A DNA stretch of 64,000 nucleotides from Lophium mytilinum (Eukaryota; Ascomycota; Dothideomycetes; Mytilinidiales; Mytilinidiaceae): contig MU004188.1 of assembly GCA_010093605.1 (NCBI GenBank), forward strand, positions 1,942,983 through 2,006,982, given 5' to 3'. The notes under the pieces were generated by a model. The model ran no database searches and was not told the origin of the DNA. It saw only the letters and a list, made by a program, of their open reading frames with translations. A program made the position numbers and the translations under genes. This document shows, piece after piece, positions 11,191-20,714 of this stretch (the first letter of the stretch is position 1; each line of letters opens with the position of its first letter).

Positions 11191-11910
11191 AGGTGAGTGG
11201 AGATTGTTGGTGTTTCTGGCGACCTGCCTAGGCGTTGTTGTGGTCGAGAGGTTCAGTCGGGAGGCAAGAGCTTAAATGCACCTTCTGCACGAAGCCGTCG
11301 CTTCACCGCAATTTCGTACCGCAAAATAAACGGCACTACTTCTCGTAAACGGCGAGACTACCTATGCTCCAATTCCTTGTATTCTGTTGAAGTCCTTCAC
11401 TGCCTAAATATTCGATCTTATAACTTTAAATGTGTACATTTCGCTAAAGATTCAACCACTGAAAACATCAATTCATATCGCATCACCGTCAATCTGGTAG
11501 AATGCCGTGCTATGGATCTGGCCTCTGTACGCTTCCATGACCTTGATCAACGTGGCTCAGCAACATGTCAAAGTTCTGGGATATACGTTGGTTCCTGCCG
11601 ACGTGGACGGTGTCCGCCACCCAAGAGAGGAGCCTGGAAATAATACTCTAATTCTCTACAAGGGAGTCGGAAATGACAAGCAGATATACTTCTAAGCTCT
11701 GTAGGCAACAAGCGCTCTACTTGCTCTCAATTTTATCCGTCTTGACACCGTACTTGCGAGCCTAGTGACTTCCAAATGTTGACTACCTACCCAGGTAAGC
11801 GAGTAAACAAAAGATGCCCAGCCCCACTCGGGCCTACCTCCCTTCCCGCTTATCAACCGTTGAGCTCGTGGGCGGTTCAGGTAACCATCTCGCGACATCA
11901 ATACCACAAG
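11191..11910. other. intergenic region
   Basis: Promoter side of the coiled-coil gene. No convincing gene is visible; the moderately long open frames here (for example 11197-11643) have no recognisable motif. Confidence 0.3.
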
Positions 11911-12394
11911 ATAAGCAGCAACGGCATCTCCTAGCATCATGGACCAAACGAAGGCAGGCTCAAGCCCCGAGTCTAGACAAAATGGTCAGCGAAGTAGGCT
12001 TCTCGTCTGACCGCAATCTAACACGGTCATAAGCAGCAACGGAAACTCCTAGCATCATGGACCAGACGAAAGCAGGCTCAAGCGCCGAGTCCAGACAAAA
12101 TGGTCAGCAAAGTAGACCTCTCGTCTGACCGCAATCTAACACGGTCATAAGCAGCAACGGAAACTCCTAGCATCATGGACCAGACGAAAGCGGGCTCAAG
12201 CGCTGAGTCCAGACAGAATGGTCAGTAAAGTAGACCTCTCGTCTGACCGCAATCTAACACGGTTATAAACAGCAGCGACAACTCCTAGCATCATGGACCA
12301 AACGAAAGCGGACTCAAGCGCCGCGTCCAGACAAAATGGTTAGTGAAGTGGGTCTCTCGTCTGAGCCCCTTTCTAATAGGGTCATAAGTAGCAC
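11911..12394 (+). repeat. 118-bp tandem array carrying a repeated first exon
   Basis: Four units, the first three separated by exactly 118 bp. The conserved CATGGACCA element lies at 11938, 12056, 12174 and 12292. Each unit contains ATG-GAC-CA(A/G)-ACG-AAA, a 46-nt open segment ending AAAATG (AGAATG in copy 3), then a GT donor (GTCAGC, GTCAGC, GTCAGT, GTTAGT), followed in the first three units by a CTAAC branch-point-like site. The last copy splices in frame into the bromodomain-like frame at 12407. The unit length is not a multiple of three, so the array itself is not one continuous coding repeat. Confidence 0.85.
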
Positions 12395-13321
12395 CACCAA
12401 TCCCAGTTTTGCTGGCGGACCTCCCCGCGCCTACTCCCCAAGACAGCCTTACCGGTGGCAAGTCCGAAGACGAGGAACAGCCCGATTTCAGCCCCTGTGA
12501 GGTAGTGCTCTCTGGGATGGCGGCGTTCAGCATACCTGGTTCTTATCTTTTTCTCAAACAACATACGAACTTATCAATGGTTGAGAGCAAATTGCAAGAG
12601 GGGCAATATGAGAGACCGGTAGACTTCTTCAAGGACATGACGCTCACCTTCGACCAACTCTTCAAAGCATTCCTCCCAGAGCAACTCGTGTTCGTATTAG
12701 GGAGGTATTTTCATGCCTTGTTCACATTACTATGGTCGGCCATAATACGCTCGCTCGACGACAGCCGTAAAGCCTCGCAGCCGACAGAAGCAGAGCGTCC
12801 TCGAAAGAAAATGAAGATGGCTAAAGAAGGGACGGAGGCCGGGGACAGAGGCGCGATAAACCAACTTGAGAGCGCTCCACACCGTGGTCAGGACCAAGAA
12901 CTCTTTGAAGGGCTCTTGGATTTATCTCAAGTGGGGGAAGGTCTGCTGCCGTACCCATTCGAGGTCCGCGCCGATTCTCCGAGAGCCAAGCCTAAGAAGT
13001 CATTGATTGTGGTGAGTGAAAATCTAACTCTTTCCTGCTATACGATACGGTCTTTCAATAAGTATCCGTGGACAAATAAGCTGACACTGGTTGATGTCGT
13101 CGTAGAAGAAGCTAGAGTTCCTAGAGAGTTGGAGGGAGAACTTGGATTTCTGCAATCAAACATCAAGTCTTTATGAGAAAGCAGACCAGATGAACGTTGC
13201 CATTCTCGAACGCTTCGAAGCCGGACCCGTCCAAAAGGAAGTCGAGACGAAGCTCAAAGTTCATTTCGATCGCCGCAAGAAGGAGCTGGGAGGCTCATGG
13301 GGCACTCCTAGGTATCAATGA
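12293..13321 (+). CDS. truncated bromodomain-like protein
   Basis: Model: exons 12293-12338, 12407-13011 and 13106-13321, 288 aa, with all phases matching (donors GTTAGT and GTGAGT, acceptors CCAG and GTAG). About residues 70-125 (NLSMVESKLQEGQYERPVDF and on through KDMTLTFD) match the second half of a bromodomain, where DLSTIxxKLxxGxY..PxDFxxDxxLxFxN is typical. The first half, with the ZA loop and its WPF-like shelf, is missing. The Asn that contacts acetyl-lysine is also replaced: TFD is followed by QLFKAF instead of NCLxYNP. A basic segment (RPRKKMKMAKEG) and a C-terminal helix (LEFLESWRENLDFCNQTSSL) follow. It is probably unable to read acetyl-lysine and may be a decaying duplicate. The gene could also be a pseudogene; starts in the upstream exon copies are possible. 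Confidence 0.55.
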
Positions 13322-14041
13322 TGTGGATGGATAAGCGGTCGGACAGGCCCATTTTTCCAATCCTTGCTGGATTGTTACGCGCTGGCTGGAAGGCCAAAGC
13401 TACTTTATTCTAGCAGTTGACTAGAATGACGAAAGAAAACTTATTTCAAAGGTCTAAACATGTGTTGAAGTTCTTCAGGTGGTGACATGCAGTGAAGACA
13501 TGACCAATTAGAGCGAGAGACGCCTTACTTGGCAGCCTAGCTTGCGTGGAGCCTAGCGTCCAGTGTTTATTATTTCCTCCGCAGCTGCCTCCCCGCAAGC
13601 TCGTGTTTGCCTGTGAAAGATCCAAAGCGCTCATCGTTTACTATGTTTGCCGTCCGTTAGAATCCGCTGTCAGGACCAGCGGGGCTGTGAAACTAAGGCG
13701 CTGTTCTTCTATTGTTTTCCACGTAAGACCACCATCCCCATCTCAAACCTGAGGCCGCAGCATCGCAGAACCGTCAACACCGTCGCGTTCACACGCCTAC
13801 CACAATGCCGACACCTGGATCCGGCTTCGACATCACTCTTACGGTGCAGCCTCTCCTGCGGACTCTTTCGCCGACTCGCTTCTGTGAGACTCGTGGATCC
13901 TTCGCTGGACTGACAAAGCCCAGTATTGATAGACAAAGCACAGCCCACCTCAGCTCGAGATCTGGTCAACGCTCATTTTGGACCCTGGTCTCTACTTGAT
14001 CAGGCCTTCTGCTCTTTTTTCTAGCGCTACTAAAGTCCGAT
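13322..14041. other. intergenic promoter region
   Basis: A 720-bp spacer without a convincing gene. It should contain the promoter of the zincin-like protein that starts at 14042. Confidence 0.35.
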
Positions 14042-15898
14042 ATGGACCCGTTCAGATACAGAACGGCATATGAAGCTTTGAGCTTCCATAATCGTCAAGT
14101 GGAGGACATCCTCAAAGCGCTCTCTCAGAAAACAGACAGCATTTCTCAGGCATATGGTTCCGACTCGGATGCGGATGGCGAGCCAAGCGGTCTCGGTCCT
14201 GCCCAAGGCGCGCCAGAGAATCCTCTAAGTCCCGAGGACGACTCGGATGGCATGGAATGGGCGCCGACCGAACCCGTGCAGTCAGTGAGGTGTGACCCTC
14301 CTTTAGCGGGCTTGGGGGCGAGATCAGAACTTTTGCCTAGGCCAGGACATATTTCCAGTCCGACTGAGTCTACGGATCCGTCTGTTGCACCTTCTCAGAC
14401 CCAGGACGGAGCTCTTATGGACGAAAACGTCAGAAGACTTGTCCAACAGTTTCCGTCCGTCATGAGCCATGACGGGTCTGGTTCCTTCACGCCCTCGACC
14501 TTAGAGGTGCCTAGAGACTTCGGCATGCAAATGAGTATTACTATCAACCATCATCTGTCTCTTGTAGAAGATCGAAAGATTATGGAAAAATACCGTCGGC
14601 TTCTTGGACATCGGAAGGATCCATCCAAGCGTAAAAACATGCGCCTCGGTTTTGATCCATCCGAGCTCATACGAAAGCAAGCTGTGGTCTTGCCAGAAGA
14701 TGCACCAACGCAAGTGTCAACTCTCACAAACGACATACACCCTATTTTCAAGCCCGAAAACTTTCACGGCTGCCCCGACGCGATCTATGAGATCTTGAAA
14801 CCAGCGCTGAGACTCAGTACACAATTCCTATTATCTCGAGGTACGTCGAGCTTTTGGCACACATTACTATTCGGCGAGCGCGAAGTATGTCAACAAACTT
14901 CGCAAGAGTATGGGCAGGAATGCATTCGGATTCGGAAGGATGTTCCGTGGTCGGAGACAAACGCCACGAGATTCGAACAGATTCTTTTGAACCAAGCCGA
15001 TGCGATCCATTTCTTCTTCCATAAAAACCCTTTACCTCCAAATCCCGTTTATGCATCCATGGGCTTAATCGCAGATTACAAGAACGGGGTCGTGCGGCGG
15101 ATGAACGAGAAATGCCACAAAAGCAAGATCTGTTTGCACACAGACTTCTATACAACGGCAAAAAGACTCAGTCTGTTGCAATATCCTGACCCAGCGATGG
15201 TGTTGCGATTCAACCTATTTCTTGCAGTGTGTGTTACACATGAGATGTCCCATTTCCTGGAAGTGGCGGGACCTCATCAGCAACAGCTCCTGGGGCGACC
15301 TGAAGTTTTCTTCTACGACAACATGTGGACCGAGTCTGGTGTTGCCTTCGAATTGAAGATGTTTGGCGGTCGCGTGCATCCAGTGTCACTTCGCGTGGAT
15401 TGCAGCCTCGGACTAGCGGTTCTAAACTATCCTTTGAAACTATTTTACGAGAAGGAAGACAATGTTCTATACACTATCCCAATGGATTACGTCGCGATGT
15501 TGCAGAGACAAGAAACCTGGGAACAGGACTTCAGTATCGTGGATGCGACCTTTTTCCACATTCCTCGCAGCGGCACGAAATCGACAGAGCTGAACGGCAC
15601 GAACCTGATGATATGGGAGGATGAGCAGGATGCTGATATATCGGATCATATTGATGGGAAGGACACGACATTCCACCGGATGGACAATGGCCAGATTGTG
15701 AAAAACAAGGCGACCACGGTTCGACGGCTGACTAAGAAGCGCTGGACGCCGTATGATCGACCGAAGGACCAAACGCTGGCTACTGGGGACTGTGTCTCGA
15801 AGGAGCTTCCCGAGGACGCTGCAGTGTTAGGATCGGATTTGGCAAAGGAGCCTGCGGAGACAGTGGAGATGGTTGATGATGATGTTATGTCTGCATAA
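14042..15898 (+). CDS. uncharacterised protein with HExxH zincin motif
   Basis: Single exon, 618 aa. Residues 1-200 are acidic, Ser/Pro-rich and probably disordered. The folded part spans about residues 200-520. It contains THEMSHFLEVAG, with H400-E401-M-S-H404 forming an HExxH zinc site, followed 27 residues later by WTESGVAFELKMFGG, whose E431 is well placed as the third ligand of a gluzincin-type metallopeptidase. The surrounding pattern (hydrophobic stretch, HExxH, then E.G..FE..xFGG) recurs in uncharacterised fungal proteins that I know only as hypothetical. No signal peptide is visible, so an intracellular location is likely. The metallopeptidase role is an inference from the motif and spacing. 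The C-terminal 100 residues are charged and low-complexity. Confidence 0.8.
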   Translation: MDPFRYRTAYEALSFHNRQVEDILKALSQKTDSISQAYGSDSDADGEPSGLGPAQGAPENPLSPEDDSDGMEWAPTEPVQSVRCDPPLAGLGARSELLPRPGHISSPTESTDPSVAPSQTQDGALMDENVRRLVQQFPSVMSHDGSGSFTPSTLEVPRDFGMQMSITINHHLSLVEDRKIMEKYRRLLGHRKDPSKRKNMRLGFDPSELIRKQAVVLPEDAPTQVSTLTNDIHPIFKPENFHGCPDAIYEILKPALRLSTQFLLSRGTSSFWHTLLFGEREVCQQTSQEYGQECIRIRKDVPWSETNATRFEQILLNQADAIHFFFHKNPLPPNPVYASMGLIADYKNGVVRRMNEKCHKSKICLHTDFYTTAKRLSLLQYPDPAMVLRFNLFLAVCVTHEMSHFLEVAGPHQQQLLGRPEVFFYDNMWTESGVAFELKMFGGRVHPVSLRVDCSLGLAVLNYPLKLFYEKEDNVLYTIPMDYVAMLQRQETWEQDFSIVDATFFHIPRSGTKSTELNGTNLMIWEDEQDADISDHIDGKDTTFHRMDNGQIVKNKATTVRRLTKKRWTPYDRPKDQTLATGDCVSKELPEDAAVLGSDLAKEPAETVEMVDDDVMSA

Positions 15899-16409
15899 AG
15901 GGATTTTGGATTGCATGTTGTCAACTGGGTTTGTTGCATACTGTATATTGGCATGGCTTGCATACACTGTGGGAGGGAGGATACCCGGCGGGAACGACTA
16001 GGCTAGATTGCTGTGGAGACTTAGAAATCGGATAGGACGAGATCCACGTAGAAAGCTCTTATTAGCGTTAGTGTCGACACCAAAGTCGACTTGGATGGAT
16101 TGGCACATTCTTTACTTTCTATGTGCGAATGCATTTGATTTTCACTGCATGCTCTCCCGTTGGTCTTCTACCTTCCTTGCAGTTGACTCCATGAGCCTGA
16201 ATGTCCCTTAAATCCATGAACTACCCTTTATTCTAGACTTCCAAATATATTAGAGCACTTCAAACAGCGTTGAGGCCAGGATGCCGTGGATGCGTAAACG
16301 GAACAAAGGGTTCGCTTAGGGAGCTTAGCGCCATTTCAGACTCGATTTCGATTTCGCCCACCAAAACTGCCCGACGCTCAACTCTTCCGACTTCAACACT
16401 ACCGCAATC
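15899..16409. other. intergenic region with eIF3h promoter
   Basis: A 511-bp spacer between two plus-strand genes. It holds the end of the upstream transcript and a pyrimidine-rich leader (CGACTTCAACACTACCGCAATC) before the eIF3h ATG. No gene was found. Confidence 0.4.
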
Positions 16410-17555
16410 ATGGCAGACACACTGAAGGAGTCGCCGCTACGCACGGTGCAGGTCGAAGCGCTGGTTGTGATGAAAATCATAAAAGCCTCCGCTGGCGCCT
16501 TTCCAACAACCGCGACAGGCTCACTTGTGGGCATGGACGTCAACGGCACTCTCCAAATCACAAACTCCTTCCCGTTCCCTACGGTCGACGTCCCGGCGAC
16601 AGATGGACACCAGGACTCGGCATCGAACCTGGCTGCGGCGGCACCCCGCGCGAAGGCGAACACGGCGTATCAGAACGAGATGATCAAGTTCCTGCGGGAG
16701 GTGAACGTGGACGCGAACAATGTGGGATGGTATACCAGCACGAACATGGGCAACTTCATCAACCTGAACACGATCGAGAACCAGTTCTTCTACCAGAAAG
16801 AGATGAATGAGAGGACAGTGGCGCTTGTGCACGATGTTAGCAGGAGTTCGCAGGGGAGCCTGAGTTTCCGGGCTTTCAGGCTTTCGCCTTCTTTCATGGC
16901 GGCTTACAAGGAGAGCAAGTTCACGACTGAAGCGTACGTACAGCAAATTGGAAGGTTTCAAAATTAATGCTAATCGCGTAACAGTCTCCAAAAGAGCGGC
17001 CTGCGATACCAGGATATCCTGATCGAACTTCCCCTCACAATCCACAACTCGCACCTCCTCACTTCTCTCCTCCACCAACTCCCGTCGGAAGCGCCAAAGG
17101 AGGAGCTCGCGTTCCCTCCGACGCTCGCAGCACTACAAACAGACCCCAACACCCCTCAACCGCCTCTATACCCCAACTTCGACTCTCTGGACCTCTCCAT
17201 CGACCCCTTCCTAGAGAAGACGTGCGATCTACTGCTCGAGAGTATCGAGAACCACCACACCGAACTCAACAATCACCAATACTACCAGCGCTCGCTCGGA
17301 CGAGAACAGGCAAAGATCACCGCATGGCAACAGAAGCGAAAGGCGGAGAACGCAGCCAGAGTTGCAGCGAAGCAGACACCCCTCCCAGAAGACGAGTGGC
17401 AGAGGCTGTTCAAGCTACCCCAAGAGCCTAGTAGGCTGGAGGTGCTGCTCAACTCGAGGCAGGTGGAGCAATATGCACGACAGGTGGACGGATTCACAGC
17501 GAGCGTCAGCGCGAAAATGTTTGCGGTCAAGAGCAATCTGCTGCCAGGGGAGTAG
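16410..17555 (+). CDS. eif3h: translation initiation factor eIF3 subunit h
   Basis: Exons 16410-16933 and 16985-17555 (GTACGT..AACAG) give 364 aa, the usual length for fungal eIF3h. An MPN domain fills about residues 10-150, starting [20 protein letters not shown] and including [20 protein letters not shown] and [13 protein letters not shown]. The JAMM zinc residues are not intact, as expected for eIF3h, which is a structural and not a catalytic MPN subunit. The C-terminal half is helical (eIF3h C-terminal region). The protein is part of the eIF3 complex on the 40S ribosomal subunit, where it pairs with the eIF3f MPN subunit. It is absent from S. cerevisiae but common in filamentous fungi. 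The match in length, order and motifs makes this call firm. Confidence 0.96.
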
Positions 17556-17980
17556 GGGAAGAAGGGATACCAGGGAAATTTCTGCACTACCTACCCTTTG
17601 TCTTGCATGGGCACGGCGTTAATGGGCAGCAAAGGGCTGGGTGGTAAGTATTGAGGGTGGATATGAGAGAACGAACTTTGGTCCGACGGGCGACTTGTGT
17701 GCGATTAGACCACTCATAAAACCATACAACTTCAATACAGATTTCTACGTGTAAACTAAGACTATGCCTATCAGCATATCTGAGCACCCTTGACGCATGA
17801 ACGCTCCACCCCAAAACACCTACGAAAACAGGCAACTCCCCAAATAAAGAAAATCCTCAACCCCACCTCTCGTCCACTCATCCCACCCCCGCTTGGCAAA
17901 CGCGCTCCATCACACCTCACCTTAAAGCAGCGACACCCGCCCCAACGCCCGCACGCGAATACGCGCCCCAAACGCACGCC
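17556..17980. other. intergenic promoter region
   Basis: A 425-bp spacer upstream of the fusion gene. It is C-rich in its last 130 bp (probable leader) and has no gene. Confidence 0.4.
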
Positions 17981-20699
17981 ATGGACACCGCCAACATCCC
18001 TCTGCAGCAGCACCATCTCCCGCATCCCACCCACCTCTCCCTCCCAAACCCTCTCCGCACGCTGCAGCCCGCCGCCATCTCCGCCCTCCACCACCACCAG
18101 CAGCAATCCCTCCCCCACCATAATGCCGGCCTTCCCCCGCATCTCGCGACTAGCCTAGACCCCACGGACCCGGGCCTGTTCCGCTCGGGGTATGGCCACG
18201 AGGTCGCGCTGGGTGGGGAGCCTGGACTGGTGGGCTTCGAGCATGGCGCGCTCCCGCATCTAGGACAGCAGGAGAAGGGGTATGGGATTGCGTCGCAGGG
18301 GTATGCCGCGCATGCGCATGGGGGGAGTGGGTATGGGATTGTGGGGGGTGGGCAGCATATGGGGGGGTTGGGGCAGGCGGGGAGGGGGGAGCTGGACGGG
18401 GCAAGGTTTGGGAGTGGTATAGGGAGGGGGTCTTTGGGAGGGGAGGAAGGAGGGTCCTCCCTTCCGCTGGCTAGCTCCCTGGCGGGGGAGGCAGACGGGG
18501 AAGTGGATGGGGTGGTGGTGAAGAGTGATGGGCAGTTTGAGGGCTTGAAGCTGATTCCGAATCCGCCGGATTTGGAGTGTTGGCGGCAGAGGTTGTTTGC
18601 GGTTGATGAGATGGTGTTGTTGAGTGAGGAACAGTAGGTTGTCCCTATCCGGTTATTAGGTTCGGATGATATGAGGGGATTGGGGAAGATTGTGGGCGCG
18701 AAGTATTGAAATATACGAGCTAATTGGTGTTTGTGGATATAGGTTCCAAACATATTTCCCTCACGTCGATAATGTCTACTCCCATCGCTCAACCCAGCGC
18801 TACAAGCGCAAGCCCTTCGTCTCGCACTACTGGGACTGCCGCCTCAAAGGTCGTCCGCCCGGCACAAAGAAGTCTACAGACCCAGAGAAGAAGAAAAGGA
18901 AGCGAGTTGCACGCGAGCGGGATCTGTGTGATGTTAAAATCAAGATCACGGAATACCTTCCCGGCACCGTCCCGAGCGATTTGTTTACTCCAACAACTAA
19001 TTCGAACGGTGGAACTTCTGTGCAAGCTCCAACGCAGCAGCAGCTAGATGCGCTTAATGCGGGTGGCTTTTATGCGCAGCAAGGTCCAGCTGGGGAGCCA
19101 TGGGGCCTGGGCAGCCTAGGCATGGGACCGTGTCAGGGGAAGTGGTATACAATCCAGCGCGTGAATGGGAATGGGGGAAATGGGAAGAGCGTGGGTTCTT
19201 GGGTTGCTGGACCTCATAAGCATACGCTTGAGGAGAGCGATCGGGTGAAGAAGAATAGTGTGCTTAGGCATTTTATGAAGAATGACAGGGTTCAGAAGAA
19301 AGTCCAGGTGAGTGAGAATACATTCTCTTTAGGTCAGGGTATGAATTTGGGCTATGTTCCGTGGAGAGAGAGGCATCATGTACATCACGTCATTCTGCGG
19401 GGTTCCATGCGGCCGATCATGATCATGGTCATTGTCTTTTGCTCTGGGAGATATAAAAGTCACCTGCACATTTCCCAAATGTTTACCCCTACGAGATCAG
19501 CTCTATTTCGTGCTATTCATCAATCGCTCCATCCGAAAACAACTTCCTATTTCTCACATCTATATTGCCAACCTATTCTAAAAGGCCCTCTCGCCATAAA
19601 CCCATCATTTAGAACTTCTCGTTCCCTATCATTCTTCTCTACTTCATCACCGCAAGCGAACATCAAAATGACAGACTCCAACCAGGGTGGCGATCCGCAA
19701 AAGAAGACTTATCACAAGAAGGCCACGGGCAGAGCCTTGGCAACCGTGAAAGCGCACAGCAAAGAAGAAGACCTCAAGCTATATGGAAGCTGTTTCTGGT
19801 GAGTGCTTCAACATCCCGTTTATTGATTCCACTATTGCGACACGAGGGCCAGCATGGTGACGTCAAAGCCAAACTCCTGCTAACCACATCCAGCCCTTTC
19901 GTTCAACGCGTCTGGATATCCCTGGAATTAAAGGGCATCCCGTATCAGTATATTGAAGTCGACCCGTACAAGAAGCCACAGAGTCTGCTGGATGTCAATC
20001 CGCGCGGGTTGGTGCCGGCGTTGAGGCATGGGCCGACGTGGTCGTGTCATGAGTCGACTGTGTTGATGGAATATGTATGTTGGAACCTGCTTAGTGTGTT
20101 GTGAGCTGTCATGCTGATAGATGCTAGCTCGAAGAACTACAACAAGGGCCGCCATTGCTGCCTGCAGACCCTCAGATGCGCGCGACTTGTCGTCTTTGGA
20201 GCGATCACGTGAGTATCTTTTCCAGTGTTTTTCCGCCTTCCGCTCCCGTAAAATCCGTCAAGGTGCCGTGCTCATAAAGGTGCAGATAAACCGCCATCTA
20301 ATCCCCTCCTTCTACCGTCTCCTCCAATCCCAAGACCCTTCGCAGCATCCGTCCCTCGCTTCGGAATTCTCAACCCATATCAGTACCATCGTCTCAGCCG
20401 CCGAGTCCCTTTCTGCTGGTCCCTTCTTCCTCGGTAACAGCATCGGCTTCGTAGACGTCCAGATGGCGCCCTGGGTCATCCGCCTCAACCGCGTGCTGAA
20501 ACCGTACCGCGCATGGCCAGAGGCGGAGGAGGGGACCAGGTGGAAAGCGTGGGTGAGCGCGATTGAGAACGAGGGAAGTGTGGAGAGGACAACGAGTACC
20601 GAGGAGCTGTATTTGGATAGCTATGAGCGGTATGCAGAGAACAGGGCGGACACGAGTCAGCTGGCTATTGCTGTGAATTCGGGGAGAGGTTTGCCTTGA
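17981..20699 (+). CDS. fusion of basic regulatory-type region and omega-class glutathione transferase
   Basis: Proposed exons 17981-18633, 18743-19307, 19686-19798, 19894-20074, 20128-20208 and 20286-20699 give 668 aa, all in phase. The N-terminal half is His/Gln/Gly-rich, then has a conserved-looking basic region (FVSHYWDCRLKGRPPGTKKS and PEKKKRKRVARERDLC) resembling a DNA-binding or nuclear segment. The C-terminal half is a GST. CPFVQRVWISLELKGIPYQY carries the Cys-Pro-Phe active site of omega-class enzymes, and NPRGLVPAL and HESTVLMEYLEEL form the thioredoxin-fold G-site. A GST C-terminal helical domain follows. The exon ending near 19307 has no stop codon before the GST coding region, which favours one fused gene. 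The GST alone could also start at ATG 19668. Omega GSTs perform thioltransferase or deglutathionylation reactions. Confidence 0.8.
19451..19458 (+). promoter_or_regulatory. internal TATA element inside the fusion gene
   Basis: ATATAAAA lies inside the proposed 378-bp intron 19308-19685, 217 bp upstream of the well-placed ATG at 19668 (CATCAAAATG). It could drive a shorter transcript that encodes only the glutathione transferase. Confidence 0.45.
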
Positions 20700-20714
20700 T
20701 TTGGCGGTAAAGCA

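Noticed and set aside
11692-12564. Minus-strand frames with membrane-like composition (LTGAEIGLFLVFGLATGKAV and GDAVAAYLVVLMSRDGYLN).
   Set aside because: They overlap the tandem array and the plus-strand bromodomain-like gene, and I could not join them in phase. They are better explained as shadows of the other strand.
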